A DNA stretch of 64,000 nucleotides, taken from positions 1 to 64,000 of the forward strand of contig JBAZMD010000003.1 of assembly GCA_041649955.1 (NCBI GenBank), read 5' to 3'. The notes under the pieces are model-generated. The model searched no databases and was not told the origin of the DNA. It saw only the letters and a list, made by a program, of their open reading frames with translations. Shown here piece by piece: positions 1 through 9,242 of this stretch. Made by a program: the position numbers and the translations under genes. The stretch comes from JAQUPP01 sp041649955 (lineage in GTDB: Bacteria; Patescibacteriota; Patescibacteriia; UBA2591; JAQUPP01). Positions within the stretch are counted from its first letter, which is position 1, and every line of letters begins with the position of its first letter.

Positions 1-41
1 AGGCGCCAGTAAAGAAAAAAGCAAAAGAAAAAAAGCCGTTT

Positions 42-419
42 ATGGCCAAAAAGAAACCTGAAGAAAGCGAAATAAAAAAATGGCTGCCTGATTCAGGCCA
101 AGGTCAATTGGTAGTTGATATTTTTGAAAGAGACAACAATATTATCGTTGAATCTACGATTGCCGGCATTAACAAGGAAGATATTGATATTACGGTTGAA
201 TCGGATTTGATTGTTATTAGAGGCGAAAGAAGGCAGGAAACAGAAGATGAATCAAAGAATTATTATTTGCAAGAATGTTTTTGGGGAAAATTTTCCCGGA
301 CATTGGTTTTGCCTTATCCGGTAAAATCCGATAAAGTAAAAGCTAATTTGAAAAATGGCATTTTAACCGTTATTTTGCCCAAAACCGAAGATAAAGATCA
401 AAATATTGAAGTTGAATAA
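42..419 (+). CDS. Hsp20/alpha-crystallin family small heat-shock protein
   Basis: ATP-independent cytoplasmic holdase that binds unfolding proteins. The 125 residues are almost entirely an alpha-crystallin domain: the beta-strand core runs from about residue 24 to 117, and the family signature (LKNGILTVILPK) is near residue 104. A C-terminal IEV resembles the I-x-I/V tail that docks between subunits. The same frame stays open to the window edge through a Lys/Ala-rich stretch, so the true start may lie upstream, outside the window; the ATG at 42 is only the first one visible. The VanW gene begins 2 bases after the stop, so they are probably cotranscribed. Family assignment is secure; the start is not. 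Confidence 0.9.
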   Translation: MAKKKPEESEIKKWLPDSGQGQLVVDIFERDNNIIVESTIAGINKEDIDITVESDLIVIRGERRQETEDESKNYYLQECFWGKFSRTLVLPYPVKSDKVKANLKNGILTVILPKTEDKDQNIEVE

Positions 420-421
420 TT

Positions 422-2305
422 ATGGCTTCTCGCCTAAATTTAGTTAAACAAAATCATACGCGCAAGCCGAATCATAAAAAAATAATATTTTTCTTTTTGT
501 TTATTATTGTTTTTTTACTTGCTTTGAGCGGTTATTGTTTCATGTTTCAAAAAAAATACGCTTTGGCCATTTATCCAAAAGTTTATTGCAATGGCCTGGA
601 TTTGGGAGGCTTGAAATTACAGGAAGTCAAAAATTTATTGAGCGAAACAATTGATCAAACAGAATCTCAAGGTTTTTCTTTTTATGCCAAAACTGATTTG
701 GGAGAAAAAAGAATAAACACAGAAACGAATTCCATCGGTTTGGCTGATCCGGATTTAAGCCGTTCCATTATCAATTTTAATACTGATCTAACCGCGGAAA
801 AAGCAATGGCCGTCGGACGCGAAGGCGATATTTTTCAAAGATTTTTAGAAATTATTCAAGGCAAAACAATATCTCCGGAACTCCAAATAGACGAATCCGG
901 ACTTAAACAAATTTTGGAAGAAAATTTTAAATCATTGGAAAAACCGGTCCAAAACGCCAGAATTGAATTAACCAAGCAAGAATTGGTTTTATCGGAAGAA
1001 ACGCCGGGTTTTATTCTGGATTATGAAAATGGAATTAAGCAAATGGAAACCAATTTGCGATTTTTTCAAAATATTGAAGTGCAAATTCCGGTTAAAGAAC
1101 TTGAACCTCAGATAAAAATCAGCGAATGTTCAGAAATTTTTAATCAAGCTCAGGATTTATTCAATTCAGCGTCTTATATAATACAATACGGCAAAAAGGA
1201 AAAAAAGTTATTGCCGGATAAATGGGCTGAATGGTTGGAATTTACTAAAGATAACGGCGATCAAATAAGCCTAACTTTTAATCAAGAAAAAATTAAAGAA
1301 TTTATAAAACCATTGGCTGCGGAAATTGATGTTGAACCGATTGACGCTCAATTTAAAATAGAAAATGACAAGGTGGTTGAATTTTCATCCGGTCAATCCG
1401 GCATGAAATTAAATATTGATGCTTCTGCTCAGATTATTATTCAAGCATTTTTAGATGATTTGTCGCAAAATAAAATTGGCGGAGAAATCCAAAAAAATAA
1501 AGAAATTAAATTGATTGTTGAAGAAATCAAGCCGACTCATATTGTTGAAAATATCAATGATTTGGGCATTAAAGAATTAGTTGGCCGAGGAGCTTCTGAT
1601 TTTAGCGGCAGTCCGCAGAATCGCCGCCTTAACATTAAAGTCGGCGCTCAAAAATTAAACGGTATTTTAATCAAACCCGAAGAAGAATTTTCTATTATTA
1701 ATGCGATTGGACCCGTTGATAAAGAAGCCGGTTTTCTCCCAGAGTTGGTTATCAAAGGAGATCGAACCGTGCCGGAATATGGAGGCGGTCTTTGCCAATT
1801 AGGAACAACCATGTTTAGGGTAGCTTTAAACGCAGGCGTGCCAATTACCCAGCGCTCTCCTCATTCTTATAGAGTTGTTTACTATGAACCAGCCGGTATG
1901 GATGCTACTATATATTCGCCTCAGCCGGATTTAAGATTTATCAATGATACTGAACATTATCTCTTGATTCAGACAAAAATAGAAGGAAATAATTTAATTT
2001 TTGAATTATACGGCACGCCGGACGGCCGAAAAGTTGAGACTACCAAACCTAAAATTTTTAATATCACCAAACCGGGTCCGATTAGATATATTGAGACAGA
2101 TACCCTGGCGCCGGGCGTAAAAAAGAAAGTTGAGTCAGCCCATCAAGGCGCTGATGCGGAATTTAAAAATATTATTACTTTTTCAAACGGCACGGTCAGG
2201 GAAGATGTTTGGAAAAGCCATTATAAACCTTGGCCGGAAGTTTGGATGATCGGCAAGGAAAAAATAACATCGCCGGAACCGCAAATTAATCAACCAACAA
2301 ATTAA
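422..2305 (+). CDS. VanW family cell-wall protein
   Basis: A 627-residue envelope protein. A short basic N-terminus is followed by one membrane segment (about residues 20-42), so the bulk should be extracellular. The middle (about 60-370) looks like two repeats of the YoaR-type putative peptidoglycan-binding domain. The VanW domain follows (about 385-530) and contains the conserved YGGGLCQLGTT segment with its cysteine. The C-terminal part resembles a G5-like beta domain. VanW proteins are linked to wall metabolism but their biochemistry is unsettled. infB starts 12 bases after the stop on the same strand. No Shine-Dalgarno sequence is obvious. Confidence 0.9.
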   Translation: MASRLNLVKQNHTRKPNHKKIIFFFLFIIVFLLALSGYCFMFQKKYALAIYPKVYCNGLDLGGLKLQEVKNLLSETIDQTESQGFSFYAKTDLGEKRINTETNSIGLADPDLSRSIINFNTDLTAEKAMAVGREGDIFQRFLEIIQGKTISPELQIDESGLKQILEENFKSLEKPVQNARIELTKQELVLSEETPGFILDYENGIKQMETNLRFFQNIEVQIPVKELEPQIKISECSEIFNQAQDLFNSASYIIQYGKKEKKLLPDKWAEWLEFTKDNGDQISLTFNQEKIKEFIKPLAAEIDVEPIDAQFKIENDKVVEFSSGQSGMKLNIDASAQIIIQAFLDDLSQNKIGGEIQKNKEIKLIVEEIKPTHIVENINDLGIKELVGRGASDFSGSPQNRRLNIKVGAQKLNGILIKPEEEFSIINAIGPVDKEAGFLPELVIKGDRTVPEYGGGLCQLGTTMFRVALNAGVPITQRSPHSYRVVYYEPAGMDATIYSPQPDLRFINDTEHYLLIQTKIEGNNLIFELYGTPDGRKVETTKPKIFNITKPGPIRYIETDTLAPGVKKKVESAHQGADAEFKNIITFSNGTVREDVWKSHYKPWPEVWMIGKEKITSPEPQINQPTN

Positions 2306-2317
2306 AAAATTGAAAAA

Positions 2318-4372
2318 ATGAATATAACTGAATTAGCCAGAGTTTTAAAAGTTACACCGCAAGAGCTTAAGGAAAAATTACCCGAGCTCGGTTTTCATAT
2401 TGGTTTAAGAGCGATTCAAATTCCGGACGATCAGGCTAATAAAGTAATAGAATCTTGGCACGAAGCGGAAAAAAAATCTGCTTTGCTTCAAAAAATTAAA
2501 GATAAAATGTCGCGCGTGGCAGATGAAGAAGAAATTGTTAAAATTAATTCTATTTCTATCCCGCCGACAATTCAGGTTTATCGCTTGGCTGAGAGATTAA
2601 AAATGCCCATTACTAAATTAATGGGAGAGCTGATTAAAAATGGAGTTTTAGCCAGTATTAATGAAAATTTAGATTTTGAAGTTGCGGCGATTGTTGCCGA
2701 AAAATTGGGATTTAAAGCGACCAGGGGCGAGGAAGGAGAAGAAATAAAGAAGAAAAAAATGATTAAAGAAAGATTGGAAGAAGTTTTGGCGCAAGAAGAC
2801 AAAAATGATTTGATTATGCGTCCGCCAGTGGTAGTGGTAATGGGTCATGTTGATCACGGCAAGACCACTATTTTGGACGCTATTCGCCAAACTCATGTTG
2901 CTGACAAAGAAGTGGGCGGCATTACTCAAAAAATCGGCGCCTATCAGGTGATTGTTCCTATAAAAGAAAAAGAACAATCATCCCGAGCGAAGCGAGGGAT
3001 AGATAGCACATCAAGCCGCACAATTACTTTTATAGACACGCCGGGCCATGAAACATTTCAAGCCATGCGATCAAGAGGCGGAGAAGCGGCTGATATTGCC
3101 GTTTTAGTGGTGGCGGCTGATGATAAAATTCAGCCTCAAACCATTGAATCAATAAAAATTATTCAGCAAGAAAATTTGCCGTTTATAGTGGCGATTAATA
3201 AAATAGATAAACCTGAAGCAGATGTTGAAAGAGTCAAAAAAGGTTTGTCGGAAATTAATTTAATACCCGAAGATTGGGGCGGTTCGGTTATTTGCGTGCC
3301 GGTTTCAGGCAAAACAAAACAAGGAATTGATGAATTATTGGAAATGATAATTCTTTTGGCAGATATGAAAAAAGATAAATTAATGGCCAATCCTAAAGGA
3401 ACATTGGTCGGAACGATTATTGAAACTCATCGCGACCCGGGCGCGGGTGAAGTGGCAAGTTTGATTATTTTTAACGGACTTTTGGAAAAAGGCACTAATC
3501 TTATTGCCGGGCATGGTTATGGAAGGGTTAAATTAATTAAGAATCGGGCTAATAAAGAAGTAGAAAAAGCGCCAAGCGGCATGCCGGTTCAAATTTTCGG
3601 TCTTAAAGGAGTGGTGAAGGTCGGAGATATTGTTGAAGAAGTGAAAGATAATAAAGAATTTAAAAAGAAAATTAAAGAAATTGATTTATCTTATCAAAAA
3701 AGAGGAGACAATAATCAAACACAAGGAGTAAAAGATAAAAAAACGACCAGAAAATCTCTTAATCTTATTTTAAGAGCTGATGTTTCCGGATCGCTTGAAG
3801 CTGTTATTCATGCTTTGGAAAAAATAAATCATCCGGAAGTAAAAATTAATATTTTAAAAAAAGATTTGGGCAATCTGACTGAAATTGACGTGGAATTAGC
3901 CAAAAATGCCAATGCTTGGCTGATTGGTTTTAACGTTGATATGACCAATCAAGCGAAACAAGCAGCCTCGGACATGGGAATCAAGATAAATATTTATCAA
4001 ATTATTTACGATTTATTACAGAATGTCAAAGATGAAATGAATAAATCTTTTTCCATAGAAATTATAGAAGAAAAGACCGGTAAATTGGAAGTTTTGGCGA
4101 TTTTCAGAACTGCCGGCAAGGAAACAATTTTAGGTGGCCGGGTTGTAACCGGTAAAATATTTAAAGATAATATCGCCAGAGTTTGGGGAATAAATCAAGA
4201 ATTAAAAGGCGAGGGAAAAATCGTTGAGCTTCAAGTTCATCATCAAGACGCGGCAGAAGCCAAACTTGGCACGGAATGCGGATTGAAACTCGTCGGTTCG
4301 GCGGAAATTGTGGTGGGAGATTTTTTGGAAACTTATCGCGAAATTAAAAAAGAAAAGAAATTTATAGTTTAA
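2318..4372 (+). CDS. infB: Translation initiation factor IF-2
   Basis: GTPase that places initiator tRNA on the 30S subunit and promotes subunit joining. At 684 residues it is short for the family. There is an IF2_N-like helical module at residues 1-25 and another near 85-130. The G domain has G1 GHVDHGKTT (about 175), G3 DTPGHE (about 240) and G4 NKID (about 293). Domains II, III and IV follow. An extra loop at about residues 219-236 (EQSSRAKRGID...) lies between the switch region and G3. It is encoded by a palindromic repeat at 2980-3000, so it looks like an in-frame repeat insertion. Start chosen at the first ATG, which opens directly into the N domain. Confidence 0.97.
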   Translation: MNITELARVLKVTPQELKEKLPELGFHIGLRAIQIPDDQANKVIESWHEAEKKSALLQKIKDKMSRVADEEEIVKINSISIPPTIQVYRLAERLKMPITKLMGELIKNGVLASINENLDFEVAAIVAEKLGFKATRGEEGEEIKKKKMIKERLEEVLAQEDKNDLIMRPPVVVVMGHVDHGKTTILDAIRQTHVADKEVGGITQKIGAYQVIVPIKEKEQSSRAKRGIDSTSSRTITFIDTPGHETFQAMRSRGGEAADIAVLVVAADDKIQPQTIESIKIIQQENLPFIVAINKIDKPEADVERVKKGLSEINLIPEDWGGSVICVPVSGKTKQGIDELLEMIILLADMKKDKLMANPKGTLVGTIIETHRDPGAGEVASLIIFNGLLEKGTNLIAGHGYGRVKLIKNRANKEVEKAPSGMPVQIFGLKGVVKVGDIVEEVKDNKEFKKKIKEIDLSYQKRGDNNQTQGVKDKKTTRKSLNLILRADVSGSLEAVIHALEKINHPEVKINILKKDLGNLTEIDVELAKNANAWLIGFNVDMTNQAKQAASDMGIKINIYQIIYDLLQNVKDEMNKSFSIEIIEEKTGKLEVLAIFRTAGKETILGGRVVTGKIFKDNIARVWGINQELKGEGKIVELQVHHQDAAEAKLGTECGLKLVGSAEIVVGDFLETYREIKKEKKFIV
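2980..3000. repeat. Palindromic repeat inserted in frame within infB
   Basis: A 21-base imperfect palindrome begins ATCCC and ends GGGAT around the centre GAGCGAAGCGA. It encodes SSRAKRGI in a surface loop of the IF-2 G domain, where most IF-2 proteins have only a short linker. Comparable in-frame palindromic elements are known from Rickettsia; equivalence is inference. Confidence 0.6.
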
Positions 4373-4426
4373 ATGGCCGCGAAATTCGCCCTCACTCAAC
4401 GCTCCAAACCCTTGAAAATTATACTC

Positions 4427-4494
4427 GTTTTATTCTGAAAAATTCATAACTCCTCCCGAATAGGTCGTCAAACAGATGAATTTTTCAATAAAAC
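4427..4494. repeat. 68-bp inverted repeat after infB
   Basis: Arms 4427-4447 and 4476-4494 match in inverted orientation (GTTTTATT..GAAAAATTCAT), except for two extra bases in the left arm. It may act as a terminator-like hairpin after infB or be a small repeat element. There is no U-run at the base of the stem. Confidence 0.45.
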
Positions 4495-4574
4495 TCCTTA
4501 ATTTTCTAAGGCTTTTACGCGACTTCGTTCAGGTGAACTTCGCTCATAGTGTGTTAATTAATTATTTATTATTT

Positions 4575-5291
4575 ATGAAAGGAATTATTTTAGCCGGCGG
4601 CAACGGCAGCAGATTATTGCCGTGTACCAAAGTCATCAATAAACATCTTTTGAATGTTTACGATAAACCGATGATTTATTATCCCTTGGAAACCTTGGTT
4701 AAAGCTGATATAAAAGAAATCCTTTTGGTTACCGGCGGTAATAATCCCGGTGATTTTTTAAAATTATTGGGCAGCGGCAAGGAATGGGGAATTAAAGAAA
4801 TGCATTATGCTTATCAAGAAGGTGCTGGCGGTATTGCCGAAGCTTTGGGTTTGGCTGAAGATTTCGCCGATAATGAACCGATTGCCGTTATTTTGGGAGA
4901 TAATATTTTTGAAGATGATTTTTCTCAAGCAGTGAAAGATTTTAAATTTCAAGCAAAAGGCGCCAAGCTTTTTTTAAAAGAAGTTCAAGATCCTCAGCGT
5001 TTTGGCGTGGCGGAAATTAAGGACAATAAAATTATTGATATTCAAGAAAAACCGGCTAATCCTAAAAGCAAATATGCCGTGACCGGTCTTTATATGTACG
5101 ATTCGCAAGTTTTTGATATTATAAAAAACATCAAGCCCTCCAAAAGAGGAGAGCTTGAAATTACTGATGTTAATAATTTTTACATTAAACAAGGCACAGC
5201 CAGTTCAGAAATTGTTAAAGGATTTTGGTCGGATGCCGGAACATTTTCTTCGCTTTTGAAATCGGCAAATTTGGTGGCGCAATCAAAATAA
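4575..5291 (+). CDS. Sugar-1-phosphate nucleotidylyltransferase (RmlA-like)
   Basis: Makes an NDP-sugar from an NTP and a sugar-1-phosphate, feeding surface glycan synthesis. The start is the ATG at 4575 because it leads straight into the N-terminal nucleotide-binding loop (GIILAGGNGSRL). The longer frame from 4476 adds 33 hydrophobic residues unlike the family. Family landmarks are NKHLLNVYDKPMIYYP (about 25-40), the metal-binding LGDN (about 98) and EKP (about 147). At 238 residues it is shorter than E. coli RmlA and lacks its C-terminal extension. It most resembles glucose-1-phosphate thymidylyltransferase, but the substrate cannot be fixed from sequence. Its stop is 1 base from the stop of the convergent PEGA gene. 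Confidence 0.85.
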   Translation: MKGIILAGGNGSRLLPCTKVINKHLLNVYDKPMIYYPLETLVKADIKEILLVTGGNNPGDFLKLLGSGKEWGIKEMHYAYQEGAGGIAEALGLAEDFADNEPIAVILGDNIFEDDFSQAVKDFKFQAKGAKLFLKEVQDPQRFGVAEIKDNKIIDIQEKPANPKSKYAVTGLYMYDSQVFDIIKNIKPSKRGELEITDVNNFYIKQGTASSEIVKGFWSDAGTFSSLLKSANLVAQSK

Positions 5292-5292
5292 C

Positions 5293-6810
5293 TTATTGAA
5301 TTTTTAATTTAAAAAATCCTTCTTTGTCTCCCGCTTTGCCGAGACAAAACAAATATGAGTTGGAATCGGCCAAGCAGGTGGAAATTTGTTCGCTTGAGAA
5401 AATCAGATGATTATTGAATCCGCCGCGATTATCTATTTCAAGAAGAAAAACTTGATTTTGCCGGGAAGACGCATCGGATGTAATATATAAAAGATAATTT
5501 TGAGTCGGATAGAGAGAAGCATCAGAAATTATTGGGCTGAGACGATTGATAATTTCTCTTTTAAACGGATTTTGTTCAGGATTATCGCCGGAAATATCCA
5601 ATATTAAAAGTTCGTGATCATTATAATAGAAATAATTATTTTTAGAGGTGAAAGACAGAAGTTCAGAGGATTGGATGTTTGTGGAAATATTTAATTGACC
5701 GAATGAATCAGGAGCAAGAATCATAACTTCTTTTTTGCCATTGTTAGTTAAAAATCTTGAATTTCCCGGAGGTTGAATTTCGGAAAAACTAAGTGGAAGA
5801 TTTGGCAATTCCTGCTGAGCGATTAAGATATTTTGCCCGTTATTTTTTTTATTTAACCAATATTTTTCCAAGAATAATTTTTTCTGGCGTATTGTTAAAA
5901 TTTCAATAGTTTCAGAAGATTCCAACCAATCCGTAAAAGGATTATTAATTTGGAAAAAAACAGACATTTTATTATCGGATAAGTCCATGGAATAAACAGT
6001 ATTATCCAGTTTGGCTAAAACTGTATTCGGCAGATTTTTTGCCCATTTGATATTAATAATATTTTTTTGCTTATTAATCCCCGCAAAATTAAATTTTGAA
6101 AATTCTTGATTTAAATTAATAAGTTTTTTCTCCGCCCAATCAAAAACAAAATAAGTATTTTTTTTATCTTTTTCAGCCGAGAACAAAATACTTTTTGCAT
6201 TCGGAGCAAAAGATATAAAATTAATTTCTCCGATATCGGTTAATTTTTCCAAAGGAATCAAGTTTTCTTTTTCAGTAATAAACAATTTGAATTGCTGGCT
6301 GGGCTTGGAAGAATCAGAGCTGACTTGATAGACAATTTTATCTTTATTGGGACTAGACCATTTGTTTGTAATTTTTCCTTCATCCAGCCAAACGGGTTGG
6401 GGGGAATTTAAAAATAATTGAATGAATTGGAAAGAAGTGGTTTGGTTGGGTTTAATTTCAACTTTTTTATTCCAGGAATGATAACCGTTTTTTTGGACTT
6501 CCACTGAATATTGTCCGGGTAGAATATTAGAAATTAAAGAAGCGGTTGTTCCTTGCCGTTTGACCATGCCAAAAATATCTTTATAAAATAAAAGAGAATC
6601 ATACCAATGGTGTTCAATTGATGTTTTGCCATTAACTACCACTAAAGCGTCTCGCGGATACGAATCAACGAATAAATTGCCGGTTTTAGTCAGTCGATGA
6701 GTTCTGAAATCAAATTGATACCCCTTGGCGTAAAATATTAAAGGCGGGGCAGCAGCAATAAAAGCAAGAGTAAAAAATATAATTAAAAAAATTCTAATTT
6801 TTTTTGGCAT
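5293..6810 (-). CDS. PEGA-domain membrane-anchored protein
   Basis: A 505-residue protein with an N-terminal membrane segment (about residues 5-28), so probably anchored and facing outward. A PEGA-type beta domain follows at about 45-130 (LFVDSYPRDALVVVNG... and LPGQYSVEVQKNGYHSW). The rest consists of beta-rich repeats that read like a propeller (SPNKDKIVYQVS, FAPNAKSILFSAEK). PEGA proteins of this build are common in Parcubacteria; their function is unknown. Only 12 bases separate its start codon from that of the divergent murA, so the two promoters must lie within each other's coding sequence or the mRNAs have almost no leader. Confidence 0.8.
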   Translation of the reverse strand: MPKKIRIFLIIFFTLAFIAAAPPLIFYAKGYQFDFRTHRLTKTGNLFVDSYPRDALVVVNGKTSIEHHWYDSLLFYKDIFGMVKRQGTTASLISNILPGQYSVEVQKNGYHSWNKKVEIKPNQTTSFQFIQLFLNSPQPVWLDEGKITNKWSSPNKDKIVYQVSSDSSKPSQQFKLFITEKENLIPLEKLTDIGEINFISFAPNAKSILFSAEKDKKNTYFVFDWAEKKLINLNQEFSKFNFAGINKQKNIINIKWAKNLPNTVLAKLDNTVYSMDLSDNKMSVFFQINNPFTDWLESSETIEILTIRQKKLFLEKYWLNKKNNGQNILIAQQELPNLPLSFSEIQPPGNSRFLTNNGKKEVMILAPDSFGQLNISTNIQSSELLSFTSKNNYFYYNDHELLILDISGDNPEQNPFKREIINRLSPIISDASLYPTQNYLLYITSDASSRQNQVFLLEIDNRGGFNNHLIFSSEQISTCLADSNSYLFCLGKAGDKEGFFKLKIQ

Positions 6811-6822
6811 AAATTAAATAAT

Positions 6823-8082
6823 ATGTCTAAATTCATTATTCAAGGCGGAAAACATTTAAAAGGCGAAGTGGAAATAAAAGGCATGAAAAATGCGATTACT
6901 CCCATTATCGCGGCTACTCTTTTAACCGACGAAACTTGCGTTATTGATAATGTTCCAAAAATTTCCGATGTTGATAAAATGATTGATATTTTAAAAAGCT
7001 TGAGCAGTGAAATATCTTGGACCGGCGATCAGCAATTGACGATTTGCAATAAAAATATTTCTTTAAAAAGTTTGGATGAGAAAGCGGTTAAAAGTTTGCG
7101 TTCTTCAATTTTATTTCTCGGTCCGTTATTAGCCAGATTTGGTAAGGTTGATTTACCGGAACCGGGCGGTTGCATTATTGGCAAGCGGCCGATTGATGTT
7201 CATTTATCCGCTTTGAAAAGTTTAGGCGCTCAGATTATTGAAGATAATGGTTTTTATCATCTCAAAGCCGACAAGTTAATTGGCAGTAAGATTATTCTAC
7301 CAGAATTTTCCGTTACCGCAACAGAGAATATCTTAATGGCTGCGGTCAAAGCTCAGGGCCAAACGATTATTAAATTGGCTGCCGAAGAACCTCATGTCCA
7401 GGATCTATGCAATTTTCTGAATAAAATGGGAGCGAAAATTTCCGGCATTGGCACTCATACTTTAATCATTGACGGAGTTGATAAGTTAAAAGGCACTCAA
7501 TATAAAATTATTCCCGATCAAATAGAAATCGGCACTTTTATAGTTCTGGCCGCGGTCACTCATTCAGAGTTGCATATTAAAAATATTGTTCCCGAACACT
7601 TGGATTTGATTCTTTTAAAATTAAAAGAAATCGGCGTTAAATTTGAATTAAAAGAAAATCAGTTGGATATTTATCCTTCATATAATTTAAAAGCTTTTAA
7701 ATTGCAGGCTTTGCCTTATCCGGGTTTCCCCACTGATTTGCAGGCTCCATTCGCGCTTTTGGCAACTCAATGCAATGGCGTCAGTTTGATCCAAGATCCG
7801 CTTTATGAAAGCCGGATGAGTTATGTCGGAGAATTGATTAAAATGGGAGCTAACGCGATTGTCGCTGATCCGCATCGCATAATTATCAGCGGTCCAACGC
7901 CTTTATACGGCCAAGAAATAAAAAGTTTTGATTTGCGCGCCGGAGCCACTTTGATTATTGCTGGTCTTTTAGCCGAAGGACAAACCGTTATTAACCAAGT
8001 TGAAATTGTTGACCGTGGTTATGAAAAAATTGAAAAAAGATTATCCCATCTCGGAGCTGAAATCAAGCGGGCGGAAAATTAA
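6823..8082 (+). CDS. murA: UDP-N-acetylglucosamine 1-carboxyvinyltransferase
   Basis: First committed step of peptidoglycan synthesis: it transfers enolpyruvate from PEP to UDP-GlcNAc in the cytoplasm. The 419-residue length is typical. The N-terminal motif GGKHLKGEVEIKGMKNA carries the conserved Lys/Asn pair, and the catalytic loop EPGGCIIGKRPID keeps the cysteine (about residue 117) that fosfomycin modifies. The C-terminal DLRAGATLIIAGLLAEG is also canonical. The presence of murA with mreB, uppP and a flippase in this window implies a peptidoglycan wall. Confidence 0.97.
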   Translation: MSKFIIQGGKHLKGEVEIKGMKNAITPIIAATLLTDETCVIDNVPKISDVDKMIDILKSLSSEISWTGDQQLTICNKNISLKSLDEKAVKSLRSSILFLGPLLARFGKVDLPEPGGCIIGKRPIDVHLSALKSLGAQIIEDNGFYHLKADKLIGSKIILPEFSVTATENILMAAVKAQGQTIIKLAAEEPHVQDLCNFLNKMGAKISGIGTHTLIIDGVDKLKGTQYKIIPDQIEIGTFIVLAAVTHSELHIKNIVPEHLDLILLKLKEIGVKFELKENQLDIYPSYNLKAFKLQALPYPGFPTDLQAPFALLATQCNGVSLIQDPLYESRMSYVGELIKMGANAIVADPHRIIISGPTPLYGQEIKSFDLRAGATLIIAGLLAEGQTVINQVEIVDRGYEKIEKRLSHLGAEIKRAEN

Positions 8083-8101
8083 TTATTGTTAATAAATAGG
8101 A

Positions 8102-8129
8102 TTGACTAATTTTTAAGGAGTGTTATATT
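8102..8129 (+). promoter_or_regulatory. Promoter for rpsP
   Basis: TTGACT at 8102-8107 and TATATT at 8124-8129, with a 16-base spacer, lie between murA and rpsP. Transcription would start near 8136 and run straight through the inverted repeat at 8137-8247. Confidence 0.6.
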
Positions 8130-8136
8130 AATTTCT

Positions 8137-8247
8137 ATGCCCGCCTAAATTTTATTAAGATAGTTCATTTTTTAAATCTAGGTGGAGCAAAATTAAACTT
8201 AAGAAGCATTGAAATATTATTTGAATTAATAAAATTTAAGCGGGTAT
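8137..8247. repeat. Inverted-repeat element forming the rpsP leader
   Basis: Arms 8137-8158 and 8226-8247 match at 20 of 22 positions in inverted orientation and enclose about 67 AT-rich bases. The right arm ends within the rpsP start codon, so in the mRNA the arms would pair and could bury the start. It resembles the other C-to-G-ended inverted repeats of the window (outer CCCGC/GCGGG) and may be either a mobile element or an autoregulatory leader. Confidence 0.65.
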
Positions 8248-8572
8248 GTTAGCAATCAAACTATCAAGAATAGGAAAAAAACATCAGCCGTCTTTTAGAC
8301 TGCTGGTTTTAGAAAAGTCCAAAGATCCGTGGGGAAATTTTTTGGAAGACTTGGGATATTATAATCCTTTGACCAAAAAATCATCTCTTAATAATGAGCG
8401 GATAAATTATTGGATTTCCAAAGGCGCTCAACCGACCAAGACGGTTCATAATTTGTTGGTTAATCTGCAAATTATTGCCGGCAAAAAGGTTAAGGTAACA
8501 AAAGTAACAATGAAAAATCAGGAAGCCAAGAAACAAGCCGATGCGAAAGAAGGAGAAAAAGCGGAAAAATAA
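8246..8572 (+). CDS. rpsP: Small-subunit ribosomal protein S16
   Basis: Ribosomal protein of the 30S body. The N-terminal IKLSRIGKKHQPSFRLLVLEKSKDPWGNFLEDLGYYNP is canonical and covers the beta-barrel core. After about residue 85 there is a Lys/Glu/Ala-rich tail of about 25 residues, as in many bacteria. In many genomes rpsP, a KH protein, trmD and rplS form one operon; here they are spread over 8-19 kb with other genes between. The start codon lies in the right arm of an inverted repeat, with no clear Shine-Dalgarno. Confidence 0.95.
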   Translation: MLAIKLSRIGKKHQPSFRLLVLEKSKDPWGNFLEDLGYYNPLTKKSSLNNERINYWISKGAQPTKTVHNLLVNLQIIAGKKVKVTKVTMKNQEAKKQADAKEGEKAEK

Positions 8573-8647
8573 AGTGTTAGTCATTGAGACTTTTTGTTTT
8601 TCGTTAGAGTATTTTTATAATAGAAGATTTTTAAAAAATATAAAAAT

Positions 8648-9226
8648 ATGGTTATAGAAAAAGAGCCAACCAAAGAAATCAGAAATGAAATAGGTAAAAA
8701 TCTTTCTGAAAAAGAAAGAGGACTTTTTTCTAAATTTAGAGAGAAAGCCGGAGATATAGGAAGAATCTTTATGTTAGCTACTTTGTTTGCAATAGGAACA
8801 GAGGCTCTAGCTAGTGAAGCTAAACCAGAAAAAGATATACGTTTAATTAGTACTATAGAAACTATGGGAAACTTAATGAAAAGCGGAGTGGCCATAGAAA
8901 AGACAGATGATGGATTTGATGACTTTGTTTTTTCTAAACAGTATGTGCCAGATCCAGAAGGAATAATTGGTAGTTATGTAAAACAAGAAATAGCATCAGT
9001 GGATGGAGTAACTACTGATTCTATAAAAATTACAGAAAAAAATCCACAAAAATTTGAAATCATTGCATATAATTCCGACGGATCAGAAGATCATATATTT
9101 ACAGCAGAAGGTAAGGCGGATAGTTTAACTACCACTAAAAATGGAAAAACTCTTCAATCTCTCTCGAGTGAAGATCTTGAAAATCAGATACGTCAACAAT
9201 TAAAAGCCCGACACCAAGGTCACTAA
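8648..9226 (+). CDS. Unknown secreted or membrane protein
   Basis: A 192-residue protein I do not recognise. The first 35 residues are charged, then a hydrophobic segment (about 37-56, IGRIFMLATLFAIGTEALAS) ends in a signal-peptidase-like ALASEA, so it may be exported or anchored. The remainder is acidic and beta-prone with no family motif. A TATAAT-like box is at 8618-8623. It lies between rpsP and khpA and is followed 16 bases later by another unknown gene, probably in the same transcript. Codon use looks less AT-skewed at third positions than in rpsP. Confidence 0.6.
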   Translation: MVIEKEPTKEIRNEIGKNLSEKERGLFSKFREKAGDIGRIFMLATLFAIGTEALASEAKPEKDIRLISTIETMGNLMKSGVAIEKTDDGFDDFVFSKQYVPDPEGIIGSYVKQEIASVDGVTTDSIKITEKNPQKFEIIAYNSDGSEDHIFTAEGKADSLTTTKNGKTLQSLSSEDLENQIRQQLKARHQGH

Positions 9227-9242
9227 CTAAAATATTTTTATT

